This document shows positions 1 through 9,093 of a stretch of DNA of 35,971 bases, in pieces. The stretch is from Deltaproteobacteria bacterium (GTDB lineage: Bacteria > Desulfobacterota > Desulfobulbia > Desulfobulbales > Desulfobulbaceae): positions 1 to 35,971 of the forward strand of contig JAJRVA010000112.1 of the NCBI GenBank assembly GCA_024277485.1, read 5' to 3'. The notes beneath the pieces are model-generated. The model had not been told where the DNA came from. It saw only the letters and a list, made by a program, of their open reading frames with translations, and ran no database searches. The translations under genes were made by a program, and so were the position numbers. Each line of letters begins with the position of its first letter. The first letter of the stretch is position 1.

Positions 1-711
1 GATCTTCCGGGCTATATCCTTGAGAGACAGGACCGCGTAGCCATAGGTCTGGCCAGCATTTTTCTTTGTCTTGTTCCGGACACCCTCAGTCCCGGGTAAA
101 GGGCCGGTCCTGCTCTTGTAAGTATCAGTCCCTTTTCTGCTCTTTTTCCCGGGGCCGGGTTTTGCCTTCCCTGCTGTTCCCGGCAGACTGCCGCTCCCGG
201 CTCCGGCACCCTTTTTGTTGTCCTCAGCAGTAATCTGGGATACCTTCGCAATTTCCACCCAGGCGAACCTGTGCTGGTCAATCTTTTTTTCCAGCCATTC
301 AACCGGCTCTTTCTGCATCTGGGATTCATTCATCAGCCGGGCAAACAGGGTGACCTCGTTGAGAGGGGCATCCTGAATTGTCTCGTACAACCTCAACCCG
401 TCAAGCTTTCTCTCTTTGAAATATTTCAACATTGCGTTGATAAACGAGGCTGCGTTTTTCCTGTATGCGATTTTTTCTTCCTGCAGGTAAAAGCTGCCCT
501 CGGTAAAGAAAAGGGTAACATCCTCATCTTCAAGGGTGAGCCGCCTGATGATGTCGACAAACTGTTGCACGGAAAAGATGAGAACCTTGTTGTTGTCCTG
601 GTGTATCCTGGCGGAACTGAGCAGAAGCTTAAAGGCCTGGAGGAACTGTTGCGCGACAGGCATGCCGCTCGTTTTGATACTGTTGCTGTCGGTTACGGAG
701 GAGTCTTTCAT
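1..711 (-). CDS. Protein with HEAT-partner-like N-terminal domain, probably HD-domain phosphohydrolase (3' end cut by window)
   Basis: An open frame of 237 codons runs on the minus strand from the ATG at 711 to the window edge without a stop, so only the N-terminal part is visible. The start lies 2 bp after the TGA of the HEAT-like gene and has a GGGGTG ribosome site, so the two are translationally coupled. Residues 20-125 look like a mixed helix/strand domain (FLQAFKLL... TLFFTEGSFYL... NEVTLFARLMN). Residues 165-220 are a low-complexity Gly/Lys/Pro/Ser-rich linker. The frame then resumes an ordered segment ending in SLKDIARKI. This layout, N-terminal domain, basic linker, new domain, matches Desulfobacterota proteins that carry a C-terminal HD phosphohydrolase domain, but the HD motif itself would lie outside the window, so that assignment is inference. 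Confidence 0.7.
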   Translation of the reverse strand, partial: MKDSSVTDSNSIKTSGMPVAQQFLQAFKLLLSSARIHQDNNKVLIFSVQQFVDIIRRLTLEDEDVTLFFTEGSFYLQEEKIAYRKNAASFINAMLKYFKERKLDGLRLYETIQDAPLNEVTLFARLMNESQMQKEPVEWLEKKIDQHRFAWVEIAKVSQITAEDNKKGAGAGSGSLPGTAGKAKPGPGKKSRKGTDTYKSRTGPLPGTEGVRNKTKKNAGQTYGYAVLSLKDIARKI

Positions 712-713
712 GT

Positions 714-2555
714 TCACCCCAATGCTTTCTGGCAGACATGGCGCACGTCGGGCCGTATGCTGTCAGCCCCTTTGCGGAGTATGTCCATGGCTTTTCTGTT
801 ACCGGAACTCCGCAGGGCATACGCAGCCCCTTTTTTGTGGGTCATGTTCATTTTGTTCAACACGCTGGTCAGCTTGCTTTCCAGGAGAACTTCGTGGAGA
901 AAGTGAAGAGAGTGGTCTGAAAGGCATTGGCCAAGGAGCTTGTAACACTCAAGGATGTGCAGCTGGTCGTCGACCTTGGCGCTGGAGTTGAGAAATCCGA
1001 TCAGCGTCTCTTCCGCTAATCGTCCGCCGACGCTCTCAAGATAGGAAAGAATCCTCTGCCGTATCTGTTCGTCCTCGTCGTCCAGCAGGTGAACCAGTTG
1101 CTCCGGATCAGCAGCGGATTTTTCCTGAAACAGGCCATCCAGGCCGACTCTGCGGATTACGGCAGACGGGTGCTGGGTCATCTCGGCAAAGATCGGAGCT
1201 GCATCACCACTTTTCATTCCTTCTGCAATCGGGAAAAGTAAAAGGCAGATTTCTTCGCTGGACTTTGCAATGAGTTTGAGAAAAGATGCCGGTTCCTGCC
1301 TGGCCTTTTTACCGATTATTTCCAGGAGTTCGTTGCGCTGCCGCAGGTTGTCCGGCTCGGTCCTCTCTACAAGAACTGCAAGCGTGAACATGATTTCCGG
1401 CGGCAGAGTATCAAAGATGGACAAGATCTTTTTCAGCTGGTCCGGGTCAGGCGCGAAGAGTTCTTCTTCCGAGACCAGGGGCAGTTGCGCACATCGTTCT
1501 TCGTTGGCAAGGGATGCGAAGAAAATATTGATAAGTGAAATCGCCCATGGCTTTTTTGTTGTCAATGCGCTTGATATATTATTGACATTATTGCATATTT
1601 TGTGTGCCATGCCATATTCTTCCCCGGCCATGGCCTCAAAAAATTCGTACTCCAGGAAGTCAAGAATGGTGGCAAATTCAAGCTGGTCCGATTCGATTGA
1701 CAAGATGATCAGCAGGATATCAATCGTATCGTTGGCAATATTCTTCCCCTCCTCCTCTAATATGTATGATTCCAGGGCAAATTTTTCCTGGTACGTCAAT
1801 TCGGCCAGGTCATTTTCCTTCGCGACCATGAGGAGGCCGGGGGAGGACCGGTCCAGTCTTTCAGGGTCGGGCGCCGCTGTCCCGGACATTCCCGGAGATG
1901 CTGAGCTGTCGTGCCCGTCGGTGTAATGATGGCCACCGCTGTCCTGATTGCCGGACCCCGTTCCTTCCGGTTCGTCGCCATTGCCGCCGTAACCGGCTGT
2001 CCCTGTTCCGTTTCCATCACTATCCGGGTCGCCCGGACCGGGAGCTGCCTTGAACACGGAAAGATCAAAATCAATGGCCTCCATGGCAAAGATGTCCGCG
2101 GCTTCGTAACAGATATTGTTCAGGGAGGTGTGCCACAGGGATGTGGCAATATCGCCGTCAACTTCTTCCATGGGGTTTCTGTGCTTGTTAAGTATGTCAA
2201 AAAACAACGTGATTTCCCGCTGTTCAATATTCTGTAGAAACTCCAGAAACAGAATTCTGTCCCGGGTCAGCAGGTAGGCGGGATTGCCCTCGTCCGCCGA
2301 CTCCCTGGTGAGGCGCTCGCCGTGATAGAAAAAAGAATTGTTTTCAATATCCAGCCGCAGGCTTTTGTGGTCCTTCAGGTATGCATCAAGGTCTGCCTGC
2401 AGCCGCAGGAGATAGTTCTGTGAAAAGGGATGGTCGCCTGGATACAGTGAGTAATGTTTGAACGCGGCGTGCAAGGAAAGAGCAATCTTTTCCGCGGATT
2501 TCAGGTCCTGGCTGGTAATGTCTGGCGATGGGGGGCTTTTCTGCGCTTGGGTCAT
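714..2555 (-). CDS. HEAT-like repeat protein with glycine-rich linker
   Basis: This is a 613-residue soluble protein with no signal peptide or membrane helix. Residues 15-150 form a domain (ALSLHAAFKHYSLYPGDHPF, then FFYHGERL, then REITLFFDILNKH) that resembles the N-terminus of the next gene. Residues about 170-240 are an acidic, Gly/Ser/Asp-rich linker. The rest is helical, and residues about 460-613 show alpha-helical pairs typical of HEAT/PBS-lyase repeats (HPSAVIRRVGLDGLF, DDEDEQIRQRILSYLE, SGNRKAMDILRKGADS). Such proteins are usually scaffolds for protein-protein contact; no catalytic motif is seen. The gene is first in a minus-strand operon with the gene ending at the window edge and is divergent from the PPDK-like gene. 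The ribosome site is weak. The function is unknown. Confidence 0.8.
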   Translation of the reverse strand: MTQAQKSPPSPDITSQDLKSAEKIALSLHAAFKHYSLYPGDHPFSQNYLLRLQADLDAYLKDHKSLRLDIENNSFFYHGERLTRESADEGNPAYLLTRDRILFLEFLQNIEQREITLFFDILNKHRNPMEEVDGDIATSLWHTSLNNICYEAADIFAMEAIDFDLSVFKAAPGPGDPDSDGNGTGTAGYGGNGDEPEGTGSGNQDSGGHHYTDGHDSSASPGMSGTAAPDPERLDRSSPGLLMVAKENDLAELTYQEKFALESYILEEEGKNIANDTIDILLIILSIESDQLEFATILDFLEYEFFEAMAGEEYGMAHKICNNVNNISSALTTKKPWAISLINIFFASLANEERCAQLPLVSEEELFAPDPDQLKKILSIFDTLPPEIMFTLAVLVERTEPDNLRQRNELLEIIGKKARQEPASFLKLIAKSSEEICLLLFPIAEGMKSGDAAPIFAEMTQHPSAVIRRVGLDGLFQEKSAADPEQLVHLLDDEDEQIRQRILSYLESVGGRLAEETLIGFLNSSAKVDDQLHILECYKLLGQCLSDHSLHFLHEVLLESKLTSVLNKMNMTHKKGAAYALRSSGNRKAMDILRKGADSIRPDVRHVCQKALG

Positions 2556-2738
2556 GACATCATTTATGTATCGTACCCATTCATCAATAAATCATGCATT
2601 CTCTCTTCCTGTCACCCAATGTATAGGGTACAATATCCTCATGTTTTATGAAAGAATTTCTTTACTGTCCCATTTTGCGATCGGATGCAGCGCTTCGTTT
2701 CGGAGACAGCGGCAGTCGGTGCAACAGGATGCTGAATA

Positions 2739-5700
2739 ATGAAGAGTACGGTTACTTTTCAATCTGATGCCCTGAGGGCCAACCTGGAGGAAACGGCCGG
2801 CGAGGTCGTTGTCGACCCTGCATTTGGTACCCTGCGCGAGGTTGTGTCGGGATACCAGGGATTGTCTGCCAAGCTTGAACACCTTCTCTTTGAGATAAGC
2901 CATCCCTTCCGCAACTGGAAATTCATTATTCCCGAGATCCGCGCTTTTGTCCTGAAAAACATGACCCATTACCAGCGTCATGAAAAGGGACCTGAGTGTT
3001 TCGGCCTGTTCTGCAGGATTTTTCTGGAGGCCCTGGAAGACTGCAGGAAAAACGGTAAACTGGTCGCCATGGTCATGGAGGCCATGCTGGCATTCACGGA
3101 CAAGCTGATTAAAAGCCTTGATCATGAGGGCCGGGCCCGTTTCGAGGACCAGATCAACTCCTTTTTGAAACAGTTGACCAGGCTCGATGAAATTGATCAC
3201 CGGATCATGATGTACATGGTTCAGGGGCACCATCCCATGAAAAAAATGGCCGCCGGTCTCGTCTCCTTCAGCGATGCCTGTCCAGATACCGCATTTGATT
3301 ACGAACCCGTTGCGCGGCTCATGCAGAAGATCCTGACCCTGAATTACGCCTACTGGCTTGGAGAAGAGGATCCGCTGCCGTGGTTTATGGAGCAGTGCGG
3401 GGACTATTGCAGCGAGTGGCATGCCGGCCGGCTGTTTGCCTCGATTTCTCACGAGACCTTCAGAAAACACCAGGACGAGCTTGCCGCGATCCATATTCAG
3501 GACGGCGCCCTGCCGGCCCTGCGGAAAATTCTTGCCCTGCCCAATCATATGGACATTGTCAGGCTGTACCGTGAGGTGCCGGGCAAGCTGGCGGAAGACA
3601 CTGAAGCCGATTCCTCGTTTGTGGAGAACCGGAAGCTGCTCTTCCTGTTCCGGATCATGGATACCCCCGGGCTCTACCTTATTCATGAGGAAACACTGCG
3701 GGAAATCAACCGGAGCCTGGTTCAGCTCATCCGCAAGCAGTCTTTTGAAGAGATCGAGCAGTTTTTTGTCACCACCTTTCAGCTGCTCAAGGCCAATGTG
3801 CGGAAATACCCCCATACATCGCTGCAGTGTATCCAGGTTATCGGCGGCGAGGTTTTTAAACGGGGGAACTCCAGGCTGGTCGAAGCTTTTCTGTGGGAGG
3901 CGGTGCGCTTTGGTTTCCAGTACGCCAACGTGATGGGTGTTGATGAAGACTGGCAGCCCATTACCAACCCGGCCCACCTGGCCAATATCAGGGTATGGCT
4001 CAACCTGATCATGCAGGAGCCCAAGTGGTGCTCAACCCTGTTCTCCGCCCTGATTATCAACCTGAAACTGTCCGGGACCTGTGTCAAGGATACGGATCTT
4101 TTCCAGCGTGATATCACCGAGCTCCTGAATCACCCCATTGAACCGATTTACAACCTTGCCAAGCAGTTTACCAAGCTGATGCCGGTGTTTTTCAATGAAA
4201 TCGGGGCTGAAGGCGAACTGCGCGACGTGTCGACAGATATGGATGAGCTGCATAATCGCCGGGACGTGCTTATTCATTTTCTGCGCAAACAGAGCCATGT
4301 GGAGTCAAGCAATCTCATTGTTGATTTCATCGGGGCCATTTTCGGTTTCTGGCTGGACAGGGACAAGGAGCTCCTTCGTCCTTTTCTGCCGGAAGAGGTG
4401 TACAACCAGGTGGAGACATCCGGAGAGTTTGTCGACGAGCAGCATATCCTGACCAACAGGATACGCGATGACCTGAAATTTACGACCAGGCGCGATATCC
4501 TCCAGTGGAAGGAAGATGACCGCAGGGAATACCTTGACCGGCAGCGGGATATATCTCCGAAGGAACGGCACCGGTTTGACCTGCTGGTCAAGATGTTCAA
4601 ACTGCTGCATCACAAGTACAATCTCGGCCTGCAGGAGCTGCGCAATCAGCTGCAGCAGGCCTCCCAGACAGGTTTTCCCGAGATGGAGGGGCTCCTGGAA
4701 GTCCTTGATGACTGTGATACCTATACCTGCCTGGCCGCGGTGCTGGACCACCTGGAACAGCTCAAGGAAATAATTCTCAGCAAGGAAAAGTACCTGCCCA
4801 AAGAGGAAATTTACCATAAACGCCACATAGCCGTGGACATTCCCTCGGTGTACGGCCGCTACAGCGAACGGAAGTTCGATGCCCTGGGGTTGACCTTCCG
4901 GCTGGAAAACCTGGCCAATATCTTTCTTGAACGGCTGTCGGATACCATCAACCTCTCCTTCATCACCCAGGCCACCTTTATCCGGATTACACGCTCCCTG
5001 AAGCTCTACCTGCGGGCCTTGAAGATCGACGGTATCAGCAGCAGAAAACTTGACACCTATGTCAGCCTTCTGTCCTCTTCCATCGGTATCAAACGCTTCT
5101 CCTACACCCAGTATCTCGATATCTTCCGCGGCATGTCCGAGGGGGTCAAGGATATTATCTATGCCTATTACACGAATATCCACCAGAACAACCTGTCCAT
5201 CATCATTCCGCAGATCGGCGAGGATAACCTGCTGACAAAGTACCGTCCCCACTGGGATGAGAACAACCTCACCGATACCGTGCACCGGCTCTCAGAGACT
5301 TTTTTCCGCGACCTGATTGCCGGGACGTTCGGCCTGCAGCATCTTGATAATTTTATCACCCGGATAATGCAGACCCTTGAGGACCAGAGGGATATCCTGG
5401 ATGAAAACGGTCTGGATCTCCTGATGACCTACAATCCCGAGAAAACCATCAGTTCCCTGCATGATGAGAACCTGCGTACCCATAACCTGATTCACCTGGG
5501 TAACAAGGGGTTCAACCTGATGGTCCTGGCCGGGGACGGCAAACCGGTGCCGCCCGCCTTTGTCATTACCACCGAGATTTTCAGGTGCTGGCCCGCGGTC
5601 CGGAGTTTCGGCCGGGCCCGGGATGAATTCATGCAGCGGGTGCGAAACTCGATAAACGAACTGGAAAAGATAACCGGCATGGCATTCGGTTCTCCGGCAA

Positions 5701-6977
5701 ATCCACTCCTGCTTTCGGTCCGTTCCGGTTCCGCCATGTCCATGCCGGGGATGATGACGACCATCCACAATGTCGGTCTCAACGAGGAACTGATCAACGA
5801 ATATGTCCCGGAAACCGGCCAGGGATATTTTGCCTGGGATAATTTCAGGCGTTTTGTCCAGTCCTGGGCCATGGCCCAGGGGGTGGACCGAGAAGAGTTC
5901 CAGGAACTCATGAACACGCACAAGCAGCGCTACGATGTCTACCTGAAAAGGGAATTTTCTCCGATTCAGATGCAGGAACTGGCCCTGGCCTACCATAAAC
6001 TGGTGCTGGGCAAGGGGATAGAAGTGCCGGAAGATCCATGGCTGCAGCTTATCCGTGCCGTTGAAATGGTTCTCGAGTCATGGAACACGGAAAAGGCGCA
6101 TGAGTACAGGAAGCTGATGGGCCTCTCGGAAGACTGGGGTACCGCGGTCATTGTCCAGGCCATGGTCTACGGGAATCTTGGCCGAAATTCGGGCAGCGGC
6201 GTTCTCTTCACCGCCCATCCCTATCGCAAGGTTCGCCGGGTGGCCCTGTGGGGAGATTACGCCTCGGCAGACCAGGGTGAAGACATTGTCTCCGGCCTGG
6301 TCACCAGCCAGCCGATTTCAGTGGAGCAGGCAGAGATCGACGGCCGTTCCGTGGAACATTCCCTTGAAAAGAGTTTTCCCGCCATTTACGAAAGGCTGCT
6401 GGAAATCTCCCGTGATCTTGTCTACACCAAGGGCTGGAATCCGCAGGAGATAGAATTCACCTTTGAGGGACCTGAACCGGACCAGCTCTACATCCTGCAG
6501 ACCAGGGACATGATCACCATTAAAACCATGGAACGGTTTCATGTCTTTGACAACGAGGATGCCATCCGCAAGTTTGTCCTGGGCAAGGGGATTGGTGTGA
6601 GCGGCAGTGCCCTGTGCGGCCGGGCGGTCTTCAGCGAGAGCAACATAGAGCAGCTGCGTCGTGATGATCCGGAAACCGCACTCATCCTGATCAGGAAGGA
6701 TACGGTTCCCGAGGACATCCGCGAGATTTCCCTGACCGAGGGACTCCTCACTTCACGCGGCGGTCAGACATCTCATGCCTCGGTGGTCGCGACCAGGCTG
6801 GAGAAAACCTGTGTTGTCGGGTGCCGTGACCTGCAGGTCTACGAAACGGCCGAATATGCGGAAATTGCAGGACATCGAATCAGTTTCGGCGATCCCATAT
6901 CCGTTGACGGCCGCTCGGGCCTGCTGGCAAGAGGCATGCATCCCATCAGGGAGGAAGTGCACATCCTGCCGCTCTGA
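2739..6977 (+). CDS. Pyruvate,phosphate dikinase-like protein lacking the PEP/pyruvate barrel
   Basis: The 1412-residue protein has a long helical N-terminal region (1 to about 910) that I do not recognise. A PPDK-type ATP-grasp follows: LGNKGFNLMVLAGDGKPVPP near 920, the VRSGSAMSMPGMM signature at 994 with Arg995, and QEIEFTFEG...LYILQTRD closing the nucleotide-binding part. Next comes a phosphohistidine swivelling domain with GGQTSHAS; His1346 is the predicted phospho-acceptor. The protein ends 66 residues later, so the TIM-barrel that binds PEP/pyruvate in PPDK and PEP synthase is absent. Known relatives without that barrel (glucan water dikinase, rifampicin phosphotransferase) phosphorylate other acceptors, so the N-terminal region may hold the acceptor site or bind another protein. 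The start is supported by AGGA about 10 bases upstream. The stop lies 3 bp from the stop of the convergent lipoprotein gene. Confidence 0.85.
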   Translation: MKSTVTFQSDALRANLEETAGEVVVDPAFGTLREVVSGYQGLSAKLEHLLFEISHPFRNWKFIIPEIRAFVLKNMTHYQRHEKGPECFGLFCRIFLEALEDCRKNGKLVAMVMEAMLAFTDKLIKSLDHEGRARFEDQINSFLKQLTRLDEIDHRIMMYMVQGHHPMKKMAAGLVSFSDACPDTAFDYEPVARLMQKILTLNYAYWLGEEDPLPWFMEQCGDYCSEWHAGRLFASISHETFRKHQDELAAIHIQDGALPALRKILALPNHMDIVRLYREVPGKLAEDTEADSSFVENRKLLFLFRIMDTPGLYLIHEETLREINRSLVQLIRKQSFEEIEQFFVTTFQLLKANVRKYPHTSLQCIQVIGGEVFKRGNSRLVEAFLWEAVRFGFQYANVMGVDEDWQPITNPAHLANIRVWLNLIMQEPKWCSTLFSALIINLKLSGTCVKDTDLFQRDITELLNHPIEPIYNLAKQFTKLMPVFFNEIGAEGELRDVSTDMDELHNRRDVLIHFLRKQSHVESSNLIVDFIGAIFGFWLDRDKELLRPFLPEEVYNQVETSGEFVDEQHILTNRIRDDLKFTTRRDILQWKEDDRREYLDRQRDISPKERHRFDLLVKMFKLLHHKYNLGLQELRNQLQQASQTGFPEMEGLLEVLDDCDTYTCLAAVLDHLEQLKEIILSKEKYLPKEEIYHKRHIAVDIPSVYGRYSERKFDALGLTFRLENLANIFLERLSDTINLSFITQATFIRITRSLKLYLRALKIDGISSRKLDTYVSLLSSSIGIKRFSYTQYLDIFRGMSEGVKDIIYAYYTNIHQNNLSIIIPQIGEDNLLTKYRPHWDENNLTDTVHRLSETFFRDLIAGTFGLQHLDNFITRIMQTLEDQRDILDENGLDLLMTYNPEKTISSLHDENLRTHNLIHLGNKGFNLMVLAGDGKPVPPAFVITTEIFRCWPAVRSFGRARDEFMQRVRNSINELEKITGMAFGSPANPLLLSVRSGSAMSMPGMMTTIHNVGLNEELINEYVPETGQGYFAWDNFRRFVQSWAMAQGVDREEFQELMNTHKQRYDVYLKREFSPIQMQELALAYHKLVLGKGIEVPEDPWLQLIRAVEMVLESWNTEKAHEYRKLMGLSEDWGTAVIVQAMVYGNLGRNSGSGVLFTAHPYRKVRRVALWGDYASADQGEDIVSGLVTSQPISVEQAEIDGRSVEHSLEKSFPAIYERLLEISRDLVYTKGWNPQEIEFTFEGPEPDQLYILQTRDMITIKTMERFHVFDNEDAIRKFVLGKGIGVSGSALCGRAVFSESNIEQLRRDDPETALILIRKDTVPEDIREISLTEGLLTSRGGQTSHASVVATRLEKTCVVGCRDLQVYETAEYAEIAGHRISFGDPISVDGRSGLLARGMHPIREEVHILPL

Positions 6978-6980
6978 CTC

Positions 6981-7631
6981 TTACCGTGATGATCTGATCA
7001 AATTGTCCTTCTGCAGGGCCTGGACGACTTTTTTGCTGACGCTCTGGGCCAGCCTGTTTGCCGAGGCCGGGTCAAAGGTGTCTGAGGACATGCTCCAGAC
7101 AAGCGTCTGGGATGCAGTGTCATACAGGTTGGTCTCAAGGAGCACCGTGGTATAGGTTGTGGTATATCCCGGTGTATAGACGGTATCGTAAAAGGTGCCG
7201 AAATTGTTGTAATAGCCGTAACGGGGTCCGCCGTAGTATCCGCCATAGTATCCGCCTGTCGGGGGATAGTACGCCTTTTCCTGTTTGGTGTCGACCAGCC
7301 TGGTCACCAGGACGGAGTCCATGCCCTTGTCACTGACATAGCGGAGGATCTCATCCTTGGTGATGTCATTGTCTCCCGGGAAGCACTGCGTGCTTGTCAT
7401 TGCATGGACACCGGCCTGCTTCAACTGGTCGACCATGATATCTTCCCATATGTTCTTATTGCTCTTGTCCTTGCTCAACCCGACGACCAGAATGGACTGA
7501 AACGGCTGGCCGGTAAAGTCACTTTTTTTCCAGACTCCGGTCACATTGGTGCTGCTGCAGCCGGTCAGCATGAATGTTGCCAGGACGAGGGCTGATACTG
7601 TTATTTTCAGGATAGATATTTTCATCATCAT
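6981..7631 (-). CDS. Outer-membrane-type lipoprotein, unknown function
   Basis: A 216-residue protein with a lipoprotein signal: hydrophobic segment at residues 10-22, lipobox LTGC with Cys25, and Ser at +2, which predicts outer-membrane sorting. The mature part has an alpha/beta pattern (FQSILVVGLSKDKSNKNIWE, then VLVTRLVDTKQEKAYYPP), a Gly/Tyr-rich stretch at about 122-150 with GGYYGGYYGG, and a C-terminal helix. It resembles DUF4136-type lipoproteins in outline, but I would not name a family firmly. Three Met codons in a row open the frame; a GGAG lies 2, 5 or 8 bases before them, so the second or third Met may be the true start. It is last in the minus-strand run letA-letB-nadA-barrel, 100 bp after the barrel gene, and convergent with the PPDK-like gene. 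Confidence 0.8.
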   Translation of the reverse strand: MMMKISILKITVSALVLATFMLTGCSSTNVTGVWKKSDFTGQPFQSILVVGLSKDKSNKNIWEDIMVDQLKQAGVHAMTSTQCFPGDNDITKDEILRYVSDKGMDSVLVTRLVDTKQEKAYYPPTGGYYGGYYGGPRYGYYNNFGTFYDTVYTPGYTTTYTTVLLETNLYDTASQTLVWSMSSDTFDPASANRLAQSVSKKVVQALQKDNLIRSSR

Positions 7632-7731
7632 AACTCCATTTGAAGTGGTGTTCCATGAATCATGTACGTATGTTTATACCTGGTATTATAATGTCCCTGC
7701 GGAAAAGAATCAAAGGTATTGCGTAAGATTC

Positions 7732-9063
7732 TCAGAACGGCTGACCGAACATGACCCACGCTGCCGTCCCTTCATCAGAGGTTGCAATGTCGAGGCGGAT
7801 GATACCGCCGGCCATCATGGCGCGCAGACCGATGCCGATATCGCTTTTCCAGTCGGAAAACAGTTCGGAGAAATCATACTCATCGGCCACCCGGCCGCCC
7901 TCGACAAAGCCGACAAACTGCCAGAAGTCCATGTGCAGCCACCTGAGCCAGGAAATCTCGCCGATGGGGTTCCAGTGGGGTGTGTAGCGGTACTCTGCGG
8001 TTGTATAGATAACTGACTTGTCGCTAAAGCGGTGATTTTCATAGCCGCGCATCCGGTAAAACCCGCCAAGAGTGGCGCCGTCATAAAAGGGCGGCCGGTC
8101 TGATATCTCTATGACGCCATCGTCGTTGAGATGTTCTTTCCAGGATGGTGAGTCGCCGGTCCAGAAGTTGAGGGCGATAACACGTTGCCTGGCCCAGTCG
8201 GATGTCCCCAATGAAAAATATTTACTGGCCTCAAACTCGATAAACGACCAGGTGTCATCCGATTCCAGCCAGGCAAAGTCCTGGGTATAGGCGATATACT
8301 GGGAACTGCCATACGAAGGGTTTACCGGAAAGTCTGTGTTGTCGTAATACAGACCGAACTGAAAGGGATGTATGGTCCTGTCCACCTCGCCAAGACCTTC
8401 GGGTTCATAACTCTGGTACCTGTTATACTGCTTGAGCAGAAGGATGGTGATACCGCTTTCCAGGGGGTTCCATGTTGAGCCGCCGGTGGGTTCGGATTGC
8501 AGCATGCCGCCTCTGAGCCGGTAGTCCATCATGGGGCTGGATTTACCACTTCCCAGCGGCAGGACATACTCTAATTTGAAATCGAACCAGTTGTCATCCC
8601 CCGGGGTCTCGGTGTATTGATCCTTGTCAGAGTCATTGGTGCCCGGCCGGATGCTTCCCGGTGCGTAAACGGGAAAGGTATAGGCCCGTTGATTCGGGTA
8701 GTAGCCGACGGAACCAAGCGCGCTGACAAAGAGCCTGTTCACCCATGGCATCTTGTAGTCCCACACCCCGAGAACGGCAATTGCGGCTCCGTCCACACTG
8801 CCCAGCACCGTCCCTCCGGCAAGGAGTTGATCCTGACCGTAGCCCCTGGTTCCCCCTCCTATTCCGCCTGTAAGGCCCATGCTGTCTGTTGAAAAGATGT
8901 AGGGCAGGAGCAGGGCGTTTTTGGAACCATGGGGGTTTTCTTCCCGGGTCGTGGAATACTTCACTGTTGCCTTTGATTTTGCATGGAGAAGAGGAGTGAA
9001 AACCAGGCCGGCGATAAACACCGGCATCAGGGCCAGGCCCAGGGCTTTGCAAGTGTACTTCAT
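7732..9063 (-). CDS. Omp85-superfamily outer-membrane beta-barrel without POTRA domains
   Basis: The 443-residue protein starts with a signal peptide (residues 1-28, ending LLHAKS). The rest consists of alternating amphipathic strands with aromatic ends, and the chain ends in Phe as outer-membrane barrels do. GGFYRMRGYENHRF near residue 340 matches the conserved loop-6 (R/V)RGF/Y motif of the bacterial surface antigen (D15/BamA barrel) family. There is no room for POTRA domains between signal peptide and barrel, so it is unlikely to be BamA or TamA itself; POTRA-less members include patatin-type and orphan barrels. The ribosome site GGAGG before the ATG is strong. It follows nadA by 30 bp in the same direction. 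Together with the lipoprotein downstream it could be the outer-membrane end of the LetAB lipid path, which is inference from position. Confidence 0.85.
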   Translation of the reverse strand: MKYTCKALGLALMPVFIAGLVFTPLLHAKSKATVKYSTTREENPHGSKNALLLPYIFSTDSMGLTGGIGGGTRGYGQDQLLAGGTVLGSVDGAAIAVLGVWDYKMPWVNRLFVSALGSVGYYPNQRAYTFPVYAPGSIRPGTNDSDKDQYTETPGDDNWFDFKLEYVLPLGSGKSSPMMDYRLRGGMLQSEPTGGSTWNPLESGITILLLKQYNRYQSYEPEGLGEVDRTIHPFQFGLYYDNTDFPVNPSYGSSQYIAYTQDFAWLESDDTWSFIEFEASKYFSLGTSDWARQRVIALNFWTGDSPSWKEHLNDDGVIEISDRPPFYDGATLGGFYRMRGYENHRFSDKSVIYTTAEYRYTPHWNPIGEISWLRWLHMDFWQFVGFVEGGRVADEYDFSELFSDWKSDIGIGLRAMMAGGIIRLDIATSDEGTAAWVMFGQPF

Positions 9064-9093
9064 TTTTCCTCCGTTTTTGAAGAATGATGAGGG

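Noticed and set aside
2646..3977. 443-codon minus-strand frame opposite the PPDK-like gene
   Set aside because: It lies wholly antisense to a gene with clear motifs, has no family signature and a composition typical of reverse-frame translation (rich in Gln, His, Gly, Pro).
4305..5285. 326-codon minus-strand frame
   Set aside because: Antisense shadow of the PPDK-like gene; no motif, no ribosome site, no context.
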